DNA of 47,993 nucleotides from Flavobacteriaceae bacterium. GTDB lineage: Bacteria > Bacteroidota > Bacteroidia > Flavobacteriales > Flavobacteriaceae. Below the pieces are notes generated by a model. The model was given only the letters and a program-made list of their open reading frames with translations, did not search any database and was not told the origin of the DNA. Each line of letters opens with the position of its first letter. The first letter of the stretch is position 1. Below are positions 26,540 through 36,882 of this stretch, one piece after another. The stretch covers positions 1-47,993 of the forward strand of contig PBJR01000007.1 of assembly GCA_002721175.1 (NCBI GenBank), given 5' to 3'. A program made the translations under genes and the position numbers.

Positions 26540-29500
26540 TTATCTTATAAATTTAACTGTAACTCTTCTGTTTTTTTGTCTTCCTTCTGACGTTTCATTG
26601 CTTTCAACGGGTTCTGTATCTCCTTTGCCGGATGTTAAAATTAGTTCAGGATTGCAGCCTAGTTCAATTAAGAAGTCTTTTACGCTTGTTGCTCTTTTAA
26701 GAGATAATTCATAATTATCCTCTGGATCACCAATATTGTCAGTATGACCAGACAATTCAATCTTTAGATTATTTTCAATTAATATTTTTGCAAGTCTTTT
26801 AAGTTCGGCATAGGATGTTCTCCTTAATTTTGAAGAGTTAGTTTTGAAAAACAAATTGCTAAGTGGAACAGGAATTTCATTGTCAATCATTTCATTGAAG
26901 GTAATAACTTGAATGTTTTCGTTCAATTCTACAGGTTCTACTTCATTTCTTAAATCTAAGCTATTGGAGTAAGGAAAATAATCCTTTTTATTAATATAAT
27001 ACCCATAAATTTTTCCCATTGGAAGAACAATAAAAAACTCTCCAGTTTCTGGGTTAGTGGTAGACCTTCCTATTTCTTCTTCTGACTCTAAATCTTCCCA
27101 AATAATTTCGGTTTCTATAACTTCGCTAGCCAAGCCCTCAATTCTTCCAGAAATAGTAGCCACATAATCTGGTCTAAGGTAATATGGTATATTCAGCGAG
27201 TATAAATCATAATGGTCTTCGTTAGCTGCTTTTTTTGAAAAATAAGCAGTTGTTCCGTCAGTAGAAATTTTATAACCCCAATCGTCTTTGGTGGTATTGA
27301 TTTCCTTACCTAGGTTTATAGGCTCTGACCAACAATCCCAGCAATCTTCATCTAATCGAGTGCTTTTAAAAACATCATACTTGCCCACTCCAGCATGTCC
27401 ATCTGAACTAAAATAAAGAGTTTTCATATCCGGATGGAGGAATGGGGCTCTTTCTGAAAGTATTGTATTTATTACTGGGCCTAAATTCACTGGCTCTCCC
27501 CAAGAACCATTTTCTGTTTTGTGTGCGGCATATAAATCTAGCGGGCGTTTACTTGCGCCGTGGTATTCACTGTGGTTGCTGTAATTATATCCGGTATTTC
27601 TGGAAGAGGCAAAAATAATTGTGTTATTATCACTGCTAAACACAGCATCTCCGTCCCATGGTCCAGAGTTAATTGAGCTGGGGAGATATGAAATCTCTGA
27701 CCAACCATCAATTTCTCTTTTTACAATTCCAAGTTTTCCGTCTTTGTATGTTATTGCGTTGTTTCCATCCGGGCTAACTGCCATCAAAGCATCGTTATTA
27801 TTAGCAGATGAAAGAGAAGAAACTAATTCTCCACTTGACCAACCATTTTCAGAAAATTTTGATATAAATATATCATCACCTCCAAGATTGTCATTTCTTT
27901 CTTTTCCAGAAAAATATAGTGTTTTACTGTCAGCAGAAATCACTGGAGCAACCTCTTGACTGTTGGTGTTTATTGTGTTCAAGCTATTTACTTTTATTGA
28001 GGAGTCAGATTCTGCTTCAATAATTTTGTATAAATTATCAAATTTTTTATAATCTATAAATTCGTCTTTGTATTTATTCATTTTATTGAGAACCCTTGAC
28101 CATCTTTTTCTAGAAAGATCTTTTGACAAGATTTTTTGTAGCGTTAAAAATTTAATATTAGTATTTGGAGAAGACTTAATAAACTCTTCATAAATGGATT
28201 GGTTTTCTGAGTTAATTTTTATATCCCCAAATTGACTTGGTTCAAAATAAAATTCAATTATTTTTTTCTTTCTATTTGGAGCTAGCCATGAAATTCGAGA
28301 CTCATAATTTTTTATCACATTTCCGTTCTTAACTCTAACTGTAAACTTTGATAGCTCAGGACAATCATACTCGTAATTACATTTACTATAAAAATTTACG
28401 TAGACTTTATAAGTTCCTGTGGGGGCGTTACCATCAGCCCAATAAATGTTCTCTACTGGTTCTAATGATTTTTGACTACCTGCGTTCATGTCAACATCTA
28501 ACTCACCCCCCGTTGATGAGTTTTTATTACTGTAATAAATTTCTTCTCCACTAGGGCCTATGCAATGCAGATCCATATCATTATAATTATTCCATGACAA
28601 TGACATTTGTACAGATCCTGATTTAGCTCCCTCTCTTACCAGCCTTTTATTCATTTCATCATTTTCGTCTATCGTAACATTTCTCTGCGTTGAATATATT
28701 GAGCTAGTAAGATACAAATCAAATGCTTTCTTGGCGATTTCTAAGTCATTATCAAATGTTTCTATTTGGCTGTATGCTGACGGAAATTTCTCTGCAAACC
28801 TTTCCAAAGTTGAAAGCTCTCCATCTGAAGAAATCCATTCATAGTATAGCTCAAAGTTTGATATATTGAAAAACTTATTTTTATCTTTTTGGAATAAATA
28901 TTCAAGGCCATTTGCACGTTTTGTCTTAACTGCTAATTTATATATGGAATCTAATGCACGAAATCTTATAGAATTGCCAGCAAAATTTTCAAAAAATTTC
29001 TTGTAGCTAACCCATGAATTCACTGATGTATTTTCATTAAACTGTAGTTGTTCGTAAAGATTGTAAGCCTTACTAGATTGAGAACTTTTTGGATATTTGT
29101 TATAGAAATTAAGCAATGCTTTAGAACTGTTTATGGATTTTGCCTTTTCAAAAGATAATTTATGAAGCTGCGCCGTAGCAATATTTTTTTGCTGTGCATT
29201 TGGATATTTTTTTAAAAAGTTTTCAAATGATTCAATTGAATTTGAGTTTTCAGCCTTATCAAATGCTCTTTGGTTTCTAAGGCTTATAGCCTCGTTATAA
29301 TATTTGGAATTAGAAAAATTATTTAAGAAATCGATGTATCCTTCTTCAGAATTAATTTGTTTGGCATTTGAAAATGCTTTTTTATTTCTAAGCCCTATCG
29401 TTTTTGATTTAATTTCAATTGTCATTCTAGGGTAATTGTTCAGAAAATAATTGTAAATTTTTACAGAATCAATCAATTTATAATCATCGAAAGCATTGTT

Positions 29501-29860
29501 GCATATACGATTTATTTGATTAGAAAAATGAACTTCATTTATATCTCTTCTAGCTAATTTTTTTTCATATTCACCTTTTATACTTAAGTAAACACTTTCA
29601 CTCTCAATGATATAATCATAAGCAGTTTTAGTATTATAATTGTGATATCCACGATCATTGTATAAATAAGAATAACCATAATATATGTCCAAAAAATCAA
29701 ATCTATTATTTGATTTTTTTAGGTCTTCATCAAGATTTCTTTCAGCTCTTTGAAATTGTTTTTTTTCAATCCATTTCCTGTATTTATTTTGAGAGCTTAA
29801 GCTATTGATCGAAATAAAAAAAAGTAAAATGGTAAATGCTATTCGATATAATAATGACAT
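26540..29860 (-). CDS. PorE-like OmpA-family protein with PD40 propeller and DUF2135-like domain
   Basis: 1106 residues. Signal peptide ([13 protein letters not shown]); a helical TPR-like region (~25-380) with loosely repeated units such as [11 protein letters not shown] and [11 protein letters not shown]; a DUF2135/YfaP-like beta domain (~415-525, [20 protein letters not shown]); PD40 propeller repeats (~635-890, for example [15 protein letters not shown]); a carboxypeptidase-regulatory-like fold (~895-965); and an OmpA peptidoglycan-binding domain (~995-1106, [27 protein letters not shown]). TPR, propeller, regulatory fold and OmpA in this order is the architecture described for the T9SS protein PorE; the DUF2135-like insert is extra. 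It likely tethers an outer-membrane complex to peptidoglycan. The SGNH hydrolase gene lies 2 nt upstream in the same operon. Confidence 0.85.
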   Translation of the reverse strand: MSLLYRIAFTILLFFISINSLSSQNKYRKWIEKKQFQRAERNLDEDLKKSNNRFDFLDIYYGYSYLYNDRGYHNYNTKTAYDYIIESESVYLSIKGEYEKKLARRDINEVHFSNQINRICNNAFDDYKLIDSVKIYNYFLNNYPRMTIEIKSKTIGLRNKKAFSNAKQINSEEGYIDFLNNFSNSKYYNEAISLRNQRAFDKAENSNSIESFENFLKKYPNAQQKNIATAQLHKLSFEKAKSINSSKALLNFYNKYPKSSQSSKAYNLYEQLQFNENTSVNSWVSYKKFFENFAGNSIRFRALDSIYKLAVKTKRANGLEYLFQKDKNKFFNISNFELYYEWISSDGELSTLERFAEKFPSAYSQIETFDNDLEIAKKAFDLYLTSSIYSTQRNVTIDENDEMNKRLVREGAKSGSVQMSLSWNNYNDMDLHCIGPSGEEIYYSNKNSSTGGELDVDMNAGSQKSLEPVENIYWADGNAPTGTYKVYVNFYSKCNYEYDCPELSKFTVRVKNGNVIKNYESRISWLAPNRKKKIIEFYFEPSQFGDIKINSENQSIYEEFIKSSPNTNIKFLTLQKILSKDLSRKRWSRVLNKMNKYKDEFIDYKKFDNLYKIIEAESDSSIKVNSLNTINTNSQEVAPVISADSKTLYFSGKERNDNLGGDDIFISKFSENGWSSGELVSSLSSANNNDALMAVSPDGNNAITYKDGKLGIVKREIDGWSEISYLPSSINSGPWDGDAVFSSDNNTIIFASSRNTGYNYSNHSEYHGASKRPLDLYAAHKTENGSWGEPVNLGPVINTILSERAPFLHPDMKTLYFSSDGHAGVGKYDVFKSTRLDEDCWDCWSEPINLGKEINTTKDDWGYKISTDGTTAYFSKKAANEDHYDLYSLNIPYYLRPDYVATISGRIEGLASEVIETEIIWEDLESEEEIGRSTTNPETGEFFIVLPMGKIYGYYINKKDYFPYSNSLDLRNEVEPVELNENIQVITFNEMIDNEIPVPLSNLFFKTNSSKLRRTSYAELKRLAKILIENNLKIELSGHTDNIGDPEDNYELSLKRATSVKDFLIELGCNPELILTSGKGDTEPVESNETSEGRQKNRRVTVKFIR

Positions 29861-29862
29861 GA

Positions 29863-30582
29863 TTAAAAATTATTAATTAAAACCCCAACTTGATTTAATT
29901 TTTCTTTTATTATTTGCCCCCAGAGCTTGTACCCATCTGAATTTAAGTGAAGTTTATCTTCAATAAAGTAATTCTCAATTGGTAATCCACTTTTATTAAG
30001 ATAAAAGTCTCTGGTATCTATAAAGTATGAATTTTGTTTCTTTTTGATGTATTGTTTTATAAGTTTATTTGCTTCTGCAATTTGAGGCCACACGTTCCAT
30101 CTTTTTGCGGTAGGGGTGGTTTCAATAACAAGAACCGGAATTTTCTTACCTAACTTACTTCTAATTTTTTTATGAACAAATTTAAAAAGACGCTTAATTT
30201 CTTTAGGACTTAAATCCCTGTGGTTTGGCCTTAATGAATAACCCCTAATATCGTTAGCAACAAAAAGAAGGATGGCATTGGCTTTATCATGTCCTTCAAC
30301 TAAGCGTTCGATAAAATGTATAAGGTCATAATAATGTGCACCCCCATAACCTCTTAAAATTGGCTGATATGGTTTTAAATCGTCCACCGCCGTATCCCAT
30401 CTACGGATGCTAGAGCTTCCAATAAATAGAACATAATCTTCCAGGATTTTATATTCTTTTTTACTTTCGAGCTTTTGAATATCCTTTTCAAAATATTTAC
30501 TGTGTTCGATGTATTTTTTTTGAACAGAACAATTAAATAAGATAGAGGCTAGTAGTATTAAATAAAGTTTTTTGATATCAAT
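29863..30582 (-). CDS. SGNH/GDSL hydrolase, probable lipoprotein, start codon unclear
   Basis: The frame is open to a stop at 30585-30583 and encodes [15 protein letters not shown] (signal peptide with lipobox), then block [14 protein letters not shown] with the catalytic Ser, [11 protein letters not shown] (block II), LFVANDI (block III) and [14 protein letters not shown] with the catalytic Asp/His. This is a full SGNH esterase of about 239 residues. However, there is no ATG, GTG or TTG before the signal peptide: the candidate positions read ATT at 30582 and ATC at 30576, where homologues have Met-Lys-Lys. The first standard start, GTG at 30387, would delete the signal peptide and catalytic Ser. 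It is either non-AUG initiated, mutated at the start codon, or affected by a base error. Substrate unknown, possibly acetylated glycans. Confidence 0.75.
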   Translation of the reverse strand: MDIKKLYLILLASILFNCSVQKKYIEHSKYFEKDIQKLESKKEYKILEDYVLFIGSSSIRRWDTAVDDLKPYQPILRGYGGAHYYDLIHFIERLVEGHDKANAILLFVANDIRGYSLRPNHRDLSPKEIKRLFKFVHKKIRSKLGKKIPVLVIETTPTAKRWNVWPQIAEANKLIKQYIKKKQNSYFIDTRDFYLNKSGLPIENYFIEDKLHLNSDGYKLWGQIIKEKLNQVGVLINNF

Positions 30583-30672
30583 TTATTTTTTTAAATATAT
30601 AAAATTTTGAACAATCATTACAGATCATAAATGTCCATGTATTTACTCTTTTTGACTATATTAGCTTAGTAC

Positions 30673-31026
30673 ATGAGAAAGATAACAATCTTATTATTGA
30701 CTTTATTTTCTGGAATATCACATGTCATTTATGGCTTGATGTCAATTGTTCTTCCTTTTTATGACGAGGAATTTATCAGATATGGATTTGAAAATTTTAG
30801 GTATCTTATAGGATCTTCTCAGATTATTTTTGGTGTTTGTTTAATTTTGGGTCTTTACTTCAATAAGTTAAAATTGATTTCTTCATTATTCTTAGCGCTG
30901 TTAATGGGTGGAGCTTTGGGTACTCGTATTTATATTGGGGATGATTTTTTACAATCTCTTCCTGCTTTATCATATTTGTTGATTAATTTATTTATATTTA
31001 TTGAGTCAAAAAATCTTATAAAATGA
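30673..31026 (+). CDS. Small DoxX-like four-helix membrane protein
   Basis: 117 residues with four hydrophobic helices (FSGISHVIYGLMSIVLPF, YLIGSSQIIFGVCLILGLYF, LISSLFLALLMGGAL, LSYLLINLFIFI). The pattern resembles small DoxX/DoxD-like proteins. The ATGA at its end overlaps the ATG of the next gene, a paralogous-looking DoxX protein, so the two may act as a heteromer. Function unknown. Confidence 0.65.
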   Translation: MRKITILLLTLFSGISHVIYGLMSIVLPFYDEEFIRYGFENFRYLIGSSQIIFGVCLILGLYFNKLKLISSLFLALLMGGALGTRIYIGDDFLQSLPALSYLLINLFIFIESKNLIK

Positions 31027-31403
31027 AATATTTAAAGCAAATTTTAATATTAACTGTCTCAATAGTTGTATTAAGCGCCTGGACATGGAGATTAAATATG
31101 GCAACAATTTTCAGAGGGGAAGATGCTACAACTATGCTTGATGAGTTTCTTATTTACGGCTTAAATGAAAATATAATGTATATCATAGGTGGATTAAAAA
31201 TATTAGCAGCTTTAGGTCTTTTATTAGGCTTAATTTATAAGAAATTTATAATACCCTGCGCGTTAGTAATTGCAACATTAATGTTAGGAGCAGTATTTAT
31301 GCATTTCAAAGTTTCAGATGAAATCCATAAATTTTTTCCTTCAGCATTAATGTTAATATGTTCACTTTCAATCATTTTTATTTCCAAAAGAGTTACCGCT
31401 TAG
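31023..31403 (+). CDS. DoxX-like membrane protein
   Basis: 126 residues, four predicted helices, with the DoxX-type segment MYIIGGLKILAALGLLLGL and a loop before LVIATLMLGAVFMHFKVSDE. It shares the 4-nt ATGA overlap with the preceding DoxX-like gene. Members of this superfamily include quinol-oxidase accessory proteins and uncharacterised membrane proteins, so no role is claimed here. Followed 80 nt later by an alpha/beta hydrolase. Confidence 0.7.
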   Translation: MKYLKQILILTVSIVVLSAWTWRLNMATIFRGEDATTMLDEFLIYGLNENIMYIIGGLKILAALGLLLGLIYKKFIIPCALVIATLMLGAVFMHFKVSDEIHKFFPSALMLICSLSIIFISKRVTA

Positions 31404-31483
31404 ATTTGTTAAAAACGTAGCTTTTGAGGCGAATCAAAAGTTCACTATTTGCCCTAACAGTCTTTAGTAACAGGCCTTAATAA

Positions 31484-32464
31484 ATGAGAAATTTTCTTAT
31501 TACATCTTTTTTGTGCTCTAACTTCTTTCTAAGTGCTCAAAGCGCAATTACAAAAGATTCAATAGCAAATGTGTTTTTAAAAGCGACATACGATGTTGAT
31601 ATAGAAACAGATTTAATTTATGGATTTGGTTTGGGTCATGATTCTTTTAAAATGACAAATCCAAGAAAAATACCCCTAAAGCTAGACGTATATACTCCTA
31701 AAAATGATTTTAAAAACAGGCCAATTTTGGTTCTAATTCATGGCGGAGGTTTTAAAAATGGCAGTAAAAGTAAACCCCCATTTATTGAACTTTCAAATTT
31801 TTTTAGTAGTAGAGGCTGGGTTGTTTTCAATATTAATTATCGATTAACGAAAGATTATGGGAAAATTCCCGGTGAATGGAATGATTTTGTTGATGCTAAT
31901 TCTCCACTAGAAAGAAGGAATCAACATAAAGCAGTCTATCCTGCAATTCGGGACGCTAAGGCAGCTGTTAGGTGGATCGTAGCAAATAAAAATAAGTTTG
32001 GAGTAAATCCAAATTATATTACCGTTGGAGGTGGTTCTGCGGGGGCTGTTTCTGCAATAGCTGTGGGTATTTCGGAAAATGATGATTATAAAAGTGAACT
32101 TAGCATCAAAGAGGACAATACTCTTTTAACAACTAATTTAAATATTAGTTTTAAAGTCAAAACGATTTTAGATTTTTGGGGAAGCAAATCAGCTATTGAT
32201 GCTATAAATATTTTGTACAAAAAAGAATTGTTTAATAAAAATAATCCTGCAATTTTTATAGCTCACGGAACAGATGATGATGTAGTTCCATACAATCGAG
32301 CTTTAGAGATAGAAGGAGAGTATAAAAAAACAGGAGCTCCATACATTATGTATTCTTTAGACAAAAAGGGGCACGGACCTTGGGGTTACGCCGAGAAGGG
32401 ATTAGGCTTGGGTGATTTAGCTTTAAGATTTATTGTAAAAAAACAGGCCTTGGAGGTGTATTAA
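31484..32464 (+). CDS. Secreted alpha/beta hydrolase (carboxylesterase / BD-FAE-like)
   Basis: 326 residues. Signal peptide ending near FLSAQ. Oxyanion motif LIHGGGFKNGS, nucleophile elbow GGGSAGAVS, Asp in AHGTDDDVVPY and His in KKGHGPWGY give a complete serine-hydrolase triad. This arrangement is that of hormone-sensitive-lipase/BD-FAE-type esterases, many of which remove acyl groups from polysaccharides or lipids. It stands alone 80 nt after the DoxX pair. The exact substrate cannot be read from the sequence. Confidence 0.85.
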   Translation: MRNFLITSFLCSNFFLSAQSAITKDSIANVFLKATYDVDIETDLIYGFGLGHDSFKMTNPRKIPLKLDVYTPKNDFKNRPILVLIHGGGFKNGSKSKPPFIELSNFFSSRGWVVFNINYRLTKDYGKIPGEWNDFVDANSPLERRNQHKAVYPAIRDAKAAVRWIVANKNKFGVNPNYITVGGGSAGAVSAIAVGISENDDYKSELSIKEDNTLLTTNLNISFKVKTILDFWGSKSAIDAINILYKKELFNKNNPAIFIAHGTDDDVVPYNRALEIEGEYKKTGAPYIMYSLDKKGHGPWGYAEKGLGLGDLALRFIVKKQALEVY

Positions 32465-32518
32465 ATGCGACTCCGCTAGCCTGTAGGTATTCGATTAAAC
32501 TAAATATTTTTTTATAGT

Positions 32519-32980
32519 TTAATGTTTATAAGGGAATGAAGAGTGGTGTAAATCTATTTTTAATTCATCACCAACCAGTTTATAACCAAATGTATATTCT
32601 ACTTTCGCTTCATTGCCATCAAGGTCAGTAAAAAAATAATTACCCATTGCGATAGCTCTTTTTTCTTCAAGAATTATTCCTGCATTTTCGAATCTTACTT
32701 TAGTCCATGGTTGAATTGCAAAACCTTTGTCCTCGTCACATGCTCTATCATCTCCTGCAATAAAATAAGATAGGGCTTGAGATTTAGATGGTCTAAATTG
32801 CTCAAATTCACATTTAGTTGGCTTAAAAATAACAGATCCTAATCCAAATGCATATCTTTCATCAAGAAATGAGCTAGCAAAAGCCTCACATTCAGATCTA
32901 CTATGCTTTAGCGAACCAATTTTTACTACTCCGCTTCCCCATTTTTCTTGTGCTTCTAAAACTTGGTCTTTTGTAATCAT
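32519..32980 (-). CDS. NTF2/SnoaL-like fold protein
   Basis: 153 residues without signal peptide. The C-terminal half has the alternating strands and the YTFGYKLVGDELKIDLHHSS ending of CaMKII-association-domain/SnoaL-like proteins of the NTF2 superfamily. Homologues of this type in marine bacteria are sometimes mislabelled phosphoribosyl-AMP cyclohydrolase; none of that enzyme's zinc-site motifs is visible here. Function unknown, cytosolic by default. It converges on the carboxylesterase. Confidence 0.6.
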   Translation of the reverse strand: MITKDQVLEAQEKWGSGVVKIGSLKHSRSECEAFASSFLDERYAFGLGSVIFKPTKCEFEQFRPSKSQALSYFIAGDDRACDEDKGFAIQPWTKVRFENAGIILEEKRAIAMGNYFFTDLDGNEAKVEYTFGYKLVGDELKIDLHHSSFPYKH

Positions 32981-33054
32981 GATTTTAATTTAATTTGTGT
33001 TAAAATTTGGCATGCAAGATATTTAATTTTTATTAAAAATTATAATATTTTTTA

Positions 33055-33729
33055 TCAATTCTCTGCTATTAAATTGGTGTTAAAAATTATACCAAATTGT
33101 AAAAATGTTTTAGCTATTGATTGTGTTTCTTGCCTCAACAAACCAAATTGAAAATCTATATTATTGGCATATTTATAACCAACACCTCCATATAGTCTAT
33201 TACGATCAAAAAAAGTTTTTTCTCCATTTACAAAAAGTTCATTGTAAATACCCAAATATGTCGTGCCTTTTTCAATTTTTTGGCTATTTAAGGGCAAAAA
33301 CAGCATCAACCTATATCGAAAACGAGTTTTAAAGTTTTCCTCTATGAATCTTTGCTCGAAACGGTACCTATGCTCAAATTTTATCCTACCCAAAAAACTT
33401 GTAGTTAAGAATTGTTGCCATATCCTATGTTCTTCAGTTTCTGGACTTGTTCTTTCAGATTCATATAAATGGTTACCAATATGTGCATATCCCAGGGTAG
33501 CAAATGCATTTGGTTTAAAGTGATAATTTAGCCCTGTTCTTAGTAAAAGCTGTTCAATGTTTGTTGGACTTATAGTGTGATTTCTGTATTGTACTTCCGT
33601 GTGCAGGCTGAATTTTTCATTGATTTTATTAGTGCCAAAATACATTAACCAATTTCCCTTATCATTTTGAGCACTGAGGGAAAGAAAAGAAAGCGATGAA
33701 ATTAATGCAATGTTTATTACTGTTCTCAT
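33055..33729 (-). CDS. DUF2490 outer-membrane beta-barrel protein
   Basis: 224 residues from the ATG at 33729, which places a clear signal peptide first (RTVINIALISSLSFLSLSAQ). An upstream in-frame ATG would add 17 residues and is less likely. The body has the DUF2490 pattern: NWLMYFGTNKINEKFSLHTE, EVQYRNHTI, FEHRYRFEQRFIE and RFRYRLML, alternating beta strands of a small porin-like barrel. Function unknown. Divergent from the SusC gene. Confidence 0.85.
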   Translation of the reverse strand: MRTVINIALISSLSFLSLSAQNDKGNWLMYFGTNKINEKFSLHTEVQYRNHTISPTNIEQLLLRTGLNYHFKPNAFATLGYAHIGNHLYESERTSPETEEHRIWQQFLTTSFLGRIKFEHRYRFEQRFIEENFKTRFRYRLMLFLPLNSQKIEKGTTYLGIYNELFVNGEKTFFDRNRLYGGVGYKYANNIDFQFGLLRQETQSIAKTFLQFGIIFNTNLIAEN

Positions 33730-33747
33730 GGATTCATATTTTGATAG

Positions 33748-33785
33748 CAAATATAAAAAAGGAAATATTAATTTGTCCATTCCAA
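33748..33785 (-). promoter_or_regulatory. Candidate promoter for the DUF2490 gene
   Basis: On the minus strand TATATTTG (33755-33748) is an exact TAnnTTTG box. A TTG at 33785-33783 is 27 nt upstream, longer than usual. No equally good box points towards the SusC gene in the same intergenic region. Confidence 0.4.
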
Positions 33786-33862
33786 TTGATATAAGTTTAC
33801 TATATTTATATGCTCAAATTTTTATGAAAAATTTAACACAGTTTAATTACAAACTAAATTTT

Positions 33863-36800
33863 ATGAAAAGAATAATTTATTCCTTTTTTATAACTACACT
33901 GTGCACTTCTTTTGCCTTTTCACAAACATTTTCAGTTTCAGGAACAGTCAAATCAAGCGCTGACAATATGCCTTTACCAGGTGTAAATATTTTAGTGAAA
34001 AATACAACCAATGGTACAATTACTGATTTTGATGGAGCTTTCAATTTAAGCAGCGTTTCATCCAGTTCCATATTGGTTTTTACCTATGTTGGTTATAAAA
34101 CTCAAGAAATACCCGCATCGTCTCAAATGATGGTTTTGTTAGTAGAAGACAATGAATCTTTAGATGAAGTTATTTTAATTGGCTATGGTTCTAAAAATAA
34201 AAAAGATTTAACGGGGTCCGTTTCAATGGTTAAGTCAGAAACAATTGAAAAACTTAAACCAGTTGACGTGGCACAGGCTTTGCAAGGTAGAGCTTCAGGG
34301 GTGTCAGTGACGACATCATCTGGATCACCTGGTAGTGGTTTTAGGGTTTTGGTAAGAGGTATTAGTAGTAATTCTGACAATGATCCACTTGTAGTGGTTG
34401 ACGGATACATAGCATCCTTGAACAGTATTAATCCAGACGACATTGAGTCTTTAACTGTATTAAAGGATGCTCAGGCAGCAATTTATGGTATTGAGGGAGC
34501 GAATGGGGTTATTTTGGTGACTACAAAAAAAGGGTCTAAAAATTCATCACCAAAGGTTTCTTACAATGTTTACTCAGGCACACAAGAAACCTCAAAAAAA
34601 CTTTCTTTATTAAATAACATAGAATATGCAGCAATTATAAACGAGAGTTATGCGGCAAATGGGCAAACTTTACCATATCCCAACCTCAATGAGCTGGGGA
34701 ATAATACAAATTGGCAAGACAATTTATTTAGTTCAGCTTGGATGACAAATCATAATGTTAGCCTTTCAGGAGGGACTGAAAGTGTAACCTACTACTTAGG
34801 CGCTTCTCATTTAACTCAAGACGGAATTATAGCAAAGGACAAATCTAATTTTGTACGAGATAATGTTAAGTTAAGTTTATCTGTGGACATAAATGATAAG
34901 CTAAAATCTTCACTAAATCTTAACTATTTTGCGAATAAAAGAAAAACTATCAATGAATCTGGATTAGGATCTGTCCTGTTCAATGCCATCAGTTATTCGC
35001 CTTTATTTAGTTTAAATCAAGAGGATTTAGGAGGATTGTTTGGTAATGAAATTATAAATCCATTTTCGCAGATTAGAGATACCTATAACTCTTACTTTGG
35101 TAATAGTGTTGAAGGTAACTTTCAATTAGATTACAAAGTTTATGACGGCTTAACTGCCACGACAAGGATTGGTTTCAAATCCTACAGCGACAAAGGAAAA
35201 TCTTTTTCACCTATTGTGAATTATGGTGCAGGTAAGGTTTTTAACACTGATAGAAGTACTGTGAGTCAAAATAAGCAACAGTATAATTCATACACGTGGG
35301 ACACATTTATTAATTATAAGAACACTTTTTTTGAGAACCATAATGCTGAGTTAACATTTGGTATGGCTGTAACTAATGATTGGGGTGATGGTTTGTTTGC
35401 TACAGGTTTTGATGTTCCTAATAATTCGTGGGAATTTGCAGATATTGCCTTAACTACAGGAACAAGCGATGCAAGGGAAACAGGTTCTTATACATATGAC
35501 AATAGACTATTGTCTTATTTTACCAGATTTGAATATGATTATAAAGGTAAATACTTGTTATCTGCAATGTTAAGGCGTGATGCTTCTTCTGCATTTGACA
35601 GGGATTATAGAGTTGATCATTTTAATTCTATAACAGCAGGGTGGAAAGTTTCTGACGAAGAATTCTTTCAAAATATTGATTTTATAAATTTTTTGAAATT
35701 AAGAGCAAGTTATGGTACTTTGGGTAATCTTGTTGGTAATGATTTGTATAGAGCCACTTTAAGTGGAGAAGCTACTTATGTTTTTGATAATTTGCTCACA
35801 AATGGAACAGCTTTAGGCCCACTTCCTAACGCAGTTGCTTCTTGGGAAACTGCTGAGAAATTGGATATAGGGCTTGATTTACAGCTTTTTGATCGCAAGT
35901 TAGATATTGTAGCAGACTATTTTTCTGAGGACAGAATTGATCTTCTCATTCCTGGTTTACCTTTTTCAGGTATTTTAGGGGCTTCGGCTCCCGGATCAGG
36001 GACTCCTGTTGTAAATGCTGGTACAACCAGAACAAAAGGATTTGAACTAATGATTAATTATAAAGATCAAGTTAATAAAGACCTTTCTTATCAACTTGGC
36101 TACAACATAACTCAACTTGACGGCGAGGTGATTTCAATTAACTCTGATGTAGCTTTGGAAGGTGGATCATTTGGAATTGGTCAACTTGCCCCATCTCGCA
36201 TGGAAGTTGGTCAACCTATAGGTTACTTTTATGGACTTAAAACTGACGGAATTTTTCAAAGTCAGTCTGAGGTTGATTCACATCCCTCGCAATCTGGTTT
36301 AGGTAATACTGCACAACCAGGTGACTTACGTTTTGTTGATGTAAATTCTGATGGTATAATTGATGCCAATGACAGAACTTTCATTGGTAAGCCTCTCCCA
36401 GATTATATTATGGGCTTCAATTTGGCGATTGAATACAGAGATTTTGATTTTTCTGCATATGCTTATGCTGAACTTGGGAAGGATATGGTTCGTAATTATG
36501 AAAGAGATCAACCCAATGTAAATAGACTTGACTATTATCTTGACAGATGGACTGGGCCCGGTACAAGCAATGAGGTTCCAAGGGCTACGGTTGGGGCAAC
36601 TTCGAACAAGCTTTTTTCAGATTTTTTTGTCGAAGATGCATCATTCCTGCGAATTCAGAATATTCAGCTCGGATATACTTTACCGCTTGTTGAGAATACA
36701 TTTATTTCAAAGTTTAGAGCTTATATTTCAGTTAATAACCCAATTACTTTCTCTAAGTATAAGGGGTTTGATCCTGCAGCAACTACTGGGAATGCAATTG

Positions 36801-36871
36801 GAGGAGGAATTGATCCGGGGTTTTACCCAGTCACAAGACAATTTTTATTAGGATTTAATATATCATTTTAA
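33863..36871 (+). CDS. SusC-like TonB-dependent outer-membrane transporter
   Basis: 1002 residues from the ATG at 33863, where a signal peptide begins (KRIIYSFFITTLCTSFAFSQ); the 51 in-frame codons upstream are not signal-like. Residues ~24-95 form the carboxypeptidase-regulatory-like domain (FSVSGTVKSSADNMPLPGVN). The SusC hallmark LDEVILIGYGSKNKKDLTGS at ~100-119 leads into the plug (~115-230), followed by a large barrel ending in FLLGFNISF with terminal Phe. It imports oligosaccharides captured by its SusD partner, encoded 11 nt downstream. First gene of a PUL with two GH16 enzymes, so beta-1,3-glucan (laminarin) oligosaccharides are the likely cargo. Confidence 0.95.
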   Translation: MKRIIYSFFITTLCTSFAFSQTFSVSGTVKSSADNMPLPGVNILVKNTTNGTITDFDGAFNLSSVSSSSILVFTYVGYKTQEIPASSQMMVLLVEDNESLDEVILIGYGSKNKKDLTGSVSMVKSETIEKLKPVDVAQALQGRASGVSVTTSSGSPGSGFRVLVRGISSNSDNDPLVVVDGYIASLNSINPDDIESLTVLKDAQAAIYGIEGANGVILVTTKKGSKNSSPKVSYNVYSGTQETSKKLSLLNNIEYAAIINESYAANGQTLPYPNLNELGNNTNWQDNLFSSAWMTNHNVSLSGGTESVTYYLGASHLTQDGIIAKDKSNFVRDNVKLSLSVDINDKLKSSLNLNYFANKRKTINESGLGSVLFNAISYSPLFSLNQEDLGGLFGNEIINPFSQIRDTYNSYFGNSVEGNFQLDYKVYDGLTATTRIGFKSYSDKGKSFSPIVNYGAGKVFNTDRSTVSQNKQQYNSYTWDTFINYKNTFFENHNAELTFGMAVTNDWGDGLFATGFDVPNNSWEFADIALTTGTSDARETGSYTYDNRLLSYFTRFEYDYKGKYLLSAMLRRDASSAFDRDYRVDHFNSITAGWKVSDEEFFQNIDFINFLKLRASYGTLGNLVGNDLYRATLSGEATYVFDNLLTNGTALGPLPNAVASWETAEKLDIGLDLQLFDRKLDIVADYFSEDRIDLLIPGLPFSGILGASAPGSGTPVVNAGTTRTKGFELMINYKDQVNKDLSYQLGYNITQLDGEVISINSDVALEGGSFGIGQLAPSRMEVGQPIGYFYGLKTDGIFQSQSEVDSHPSQSGLGNTAQPGDLRFVDVNSDGIIDANDRTFIGKPLPDYIMGFNLAIEYRDFDFSAYAYAELGKDMVRNYERDQPNVNRLDYYLDRWTGPGTSNEVPRATVGATSNKLFSDFFVEDASFLRIQNIQLGYTLPLVENTFISKFRAYISVNNPITFSKYKGFDPAATTGNAIGGGIDPGFYPVTRQFLLGFNISF

Positions 36872-36882
36872 AATAAGTAATT

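Noticed and set aside
31421-31440. 7-bp hairpin CTTTTGA/TCAAAAG before the carboxylesterase
   Set aside because: No T tract or regulatory context; left as likely chance.
32494-32523. 9-bp inverted repeat ATTAAACTA/TAGTTTAAT between convergent genes
   Set aside because: All-AT-rich stem with a 12-nt loop and no clear T run; too weak to call a terminator.
33710-33862. N-terminal extension of the SusC frame by 51 codons
   Set aside because: The added residues are not signal-like and a clear signal peptide starts at the ATG at 33863.
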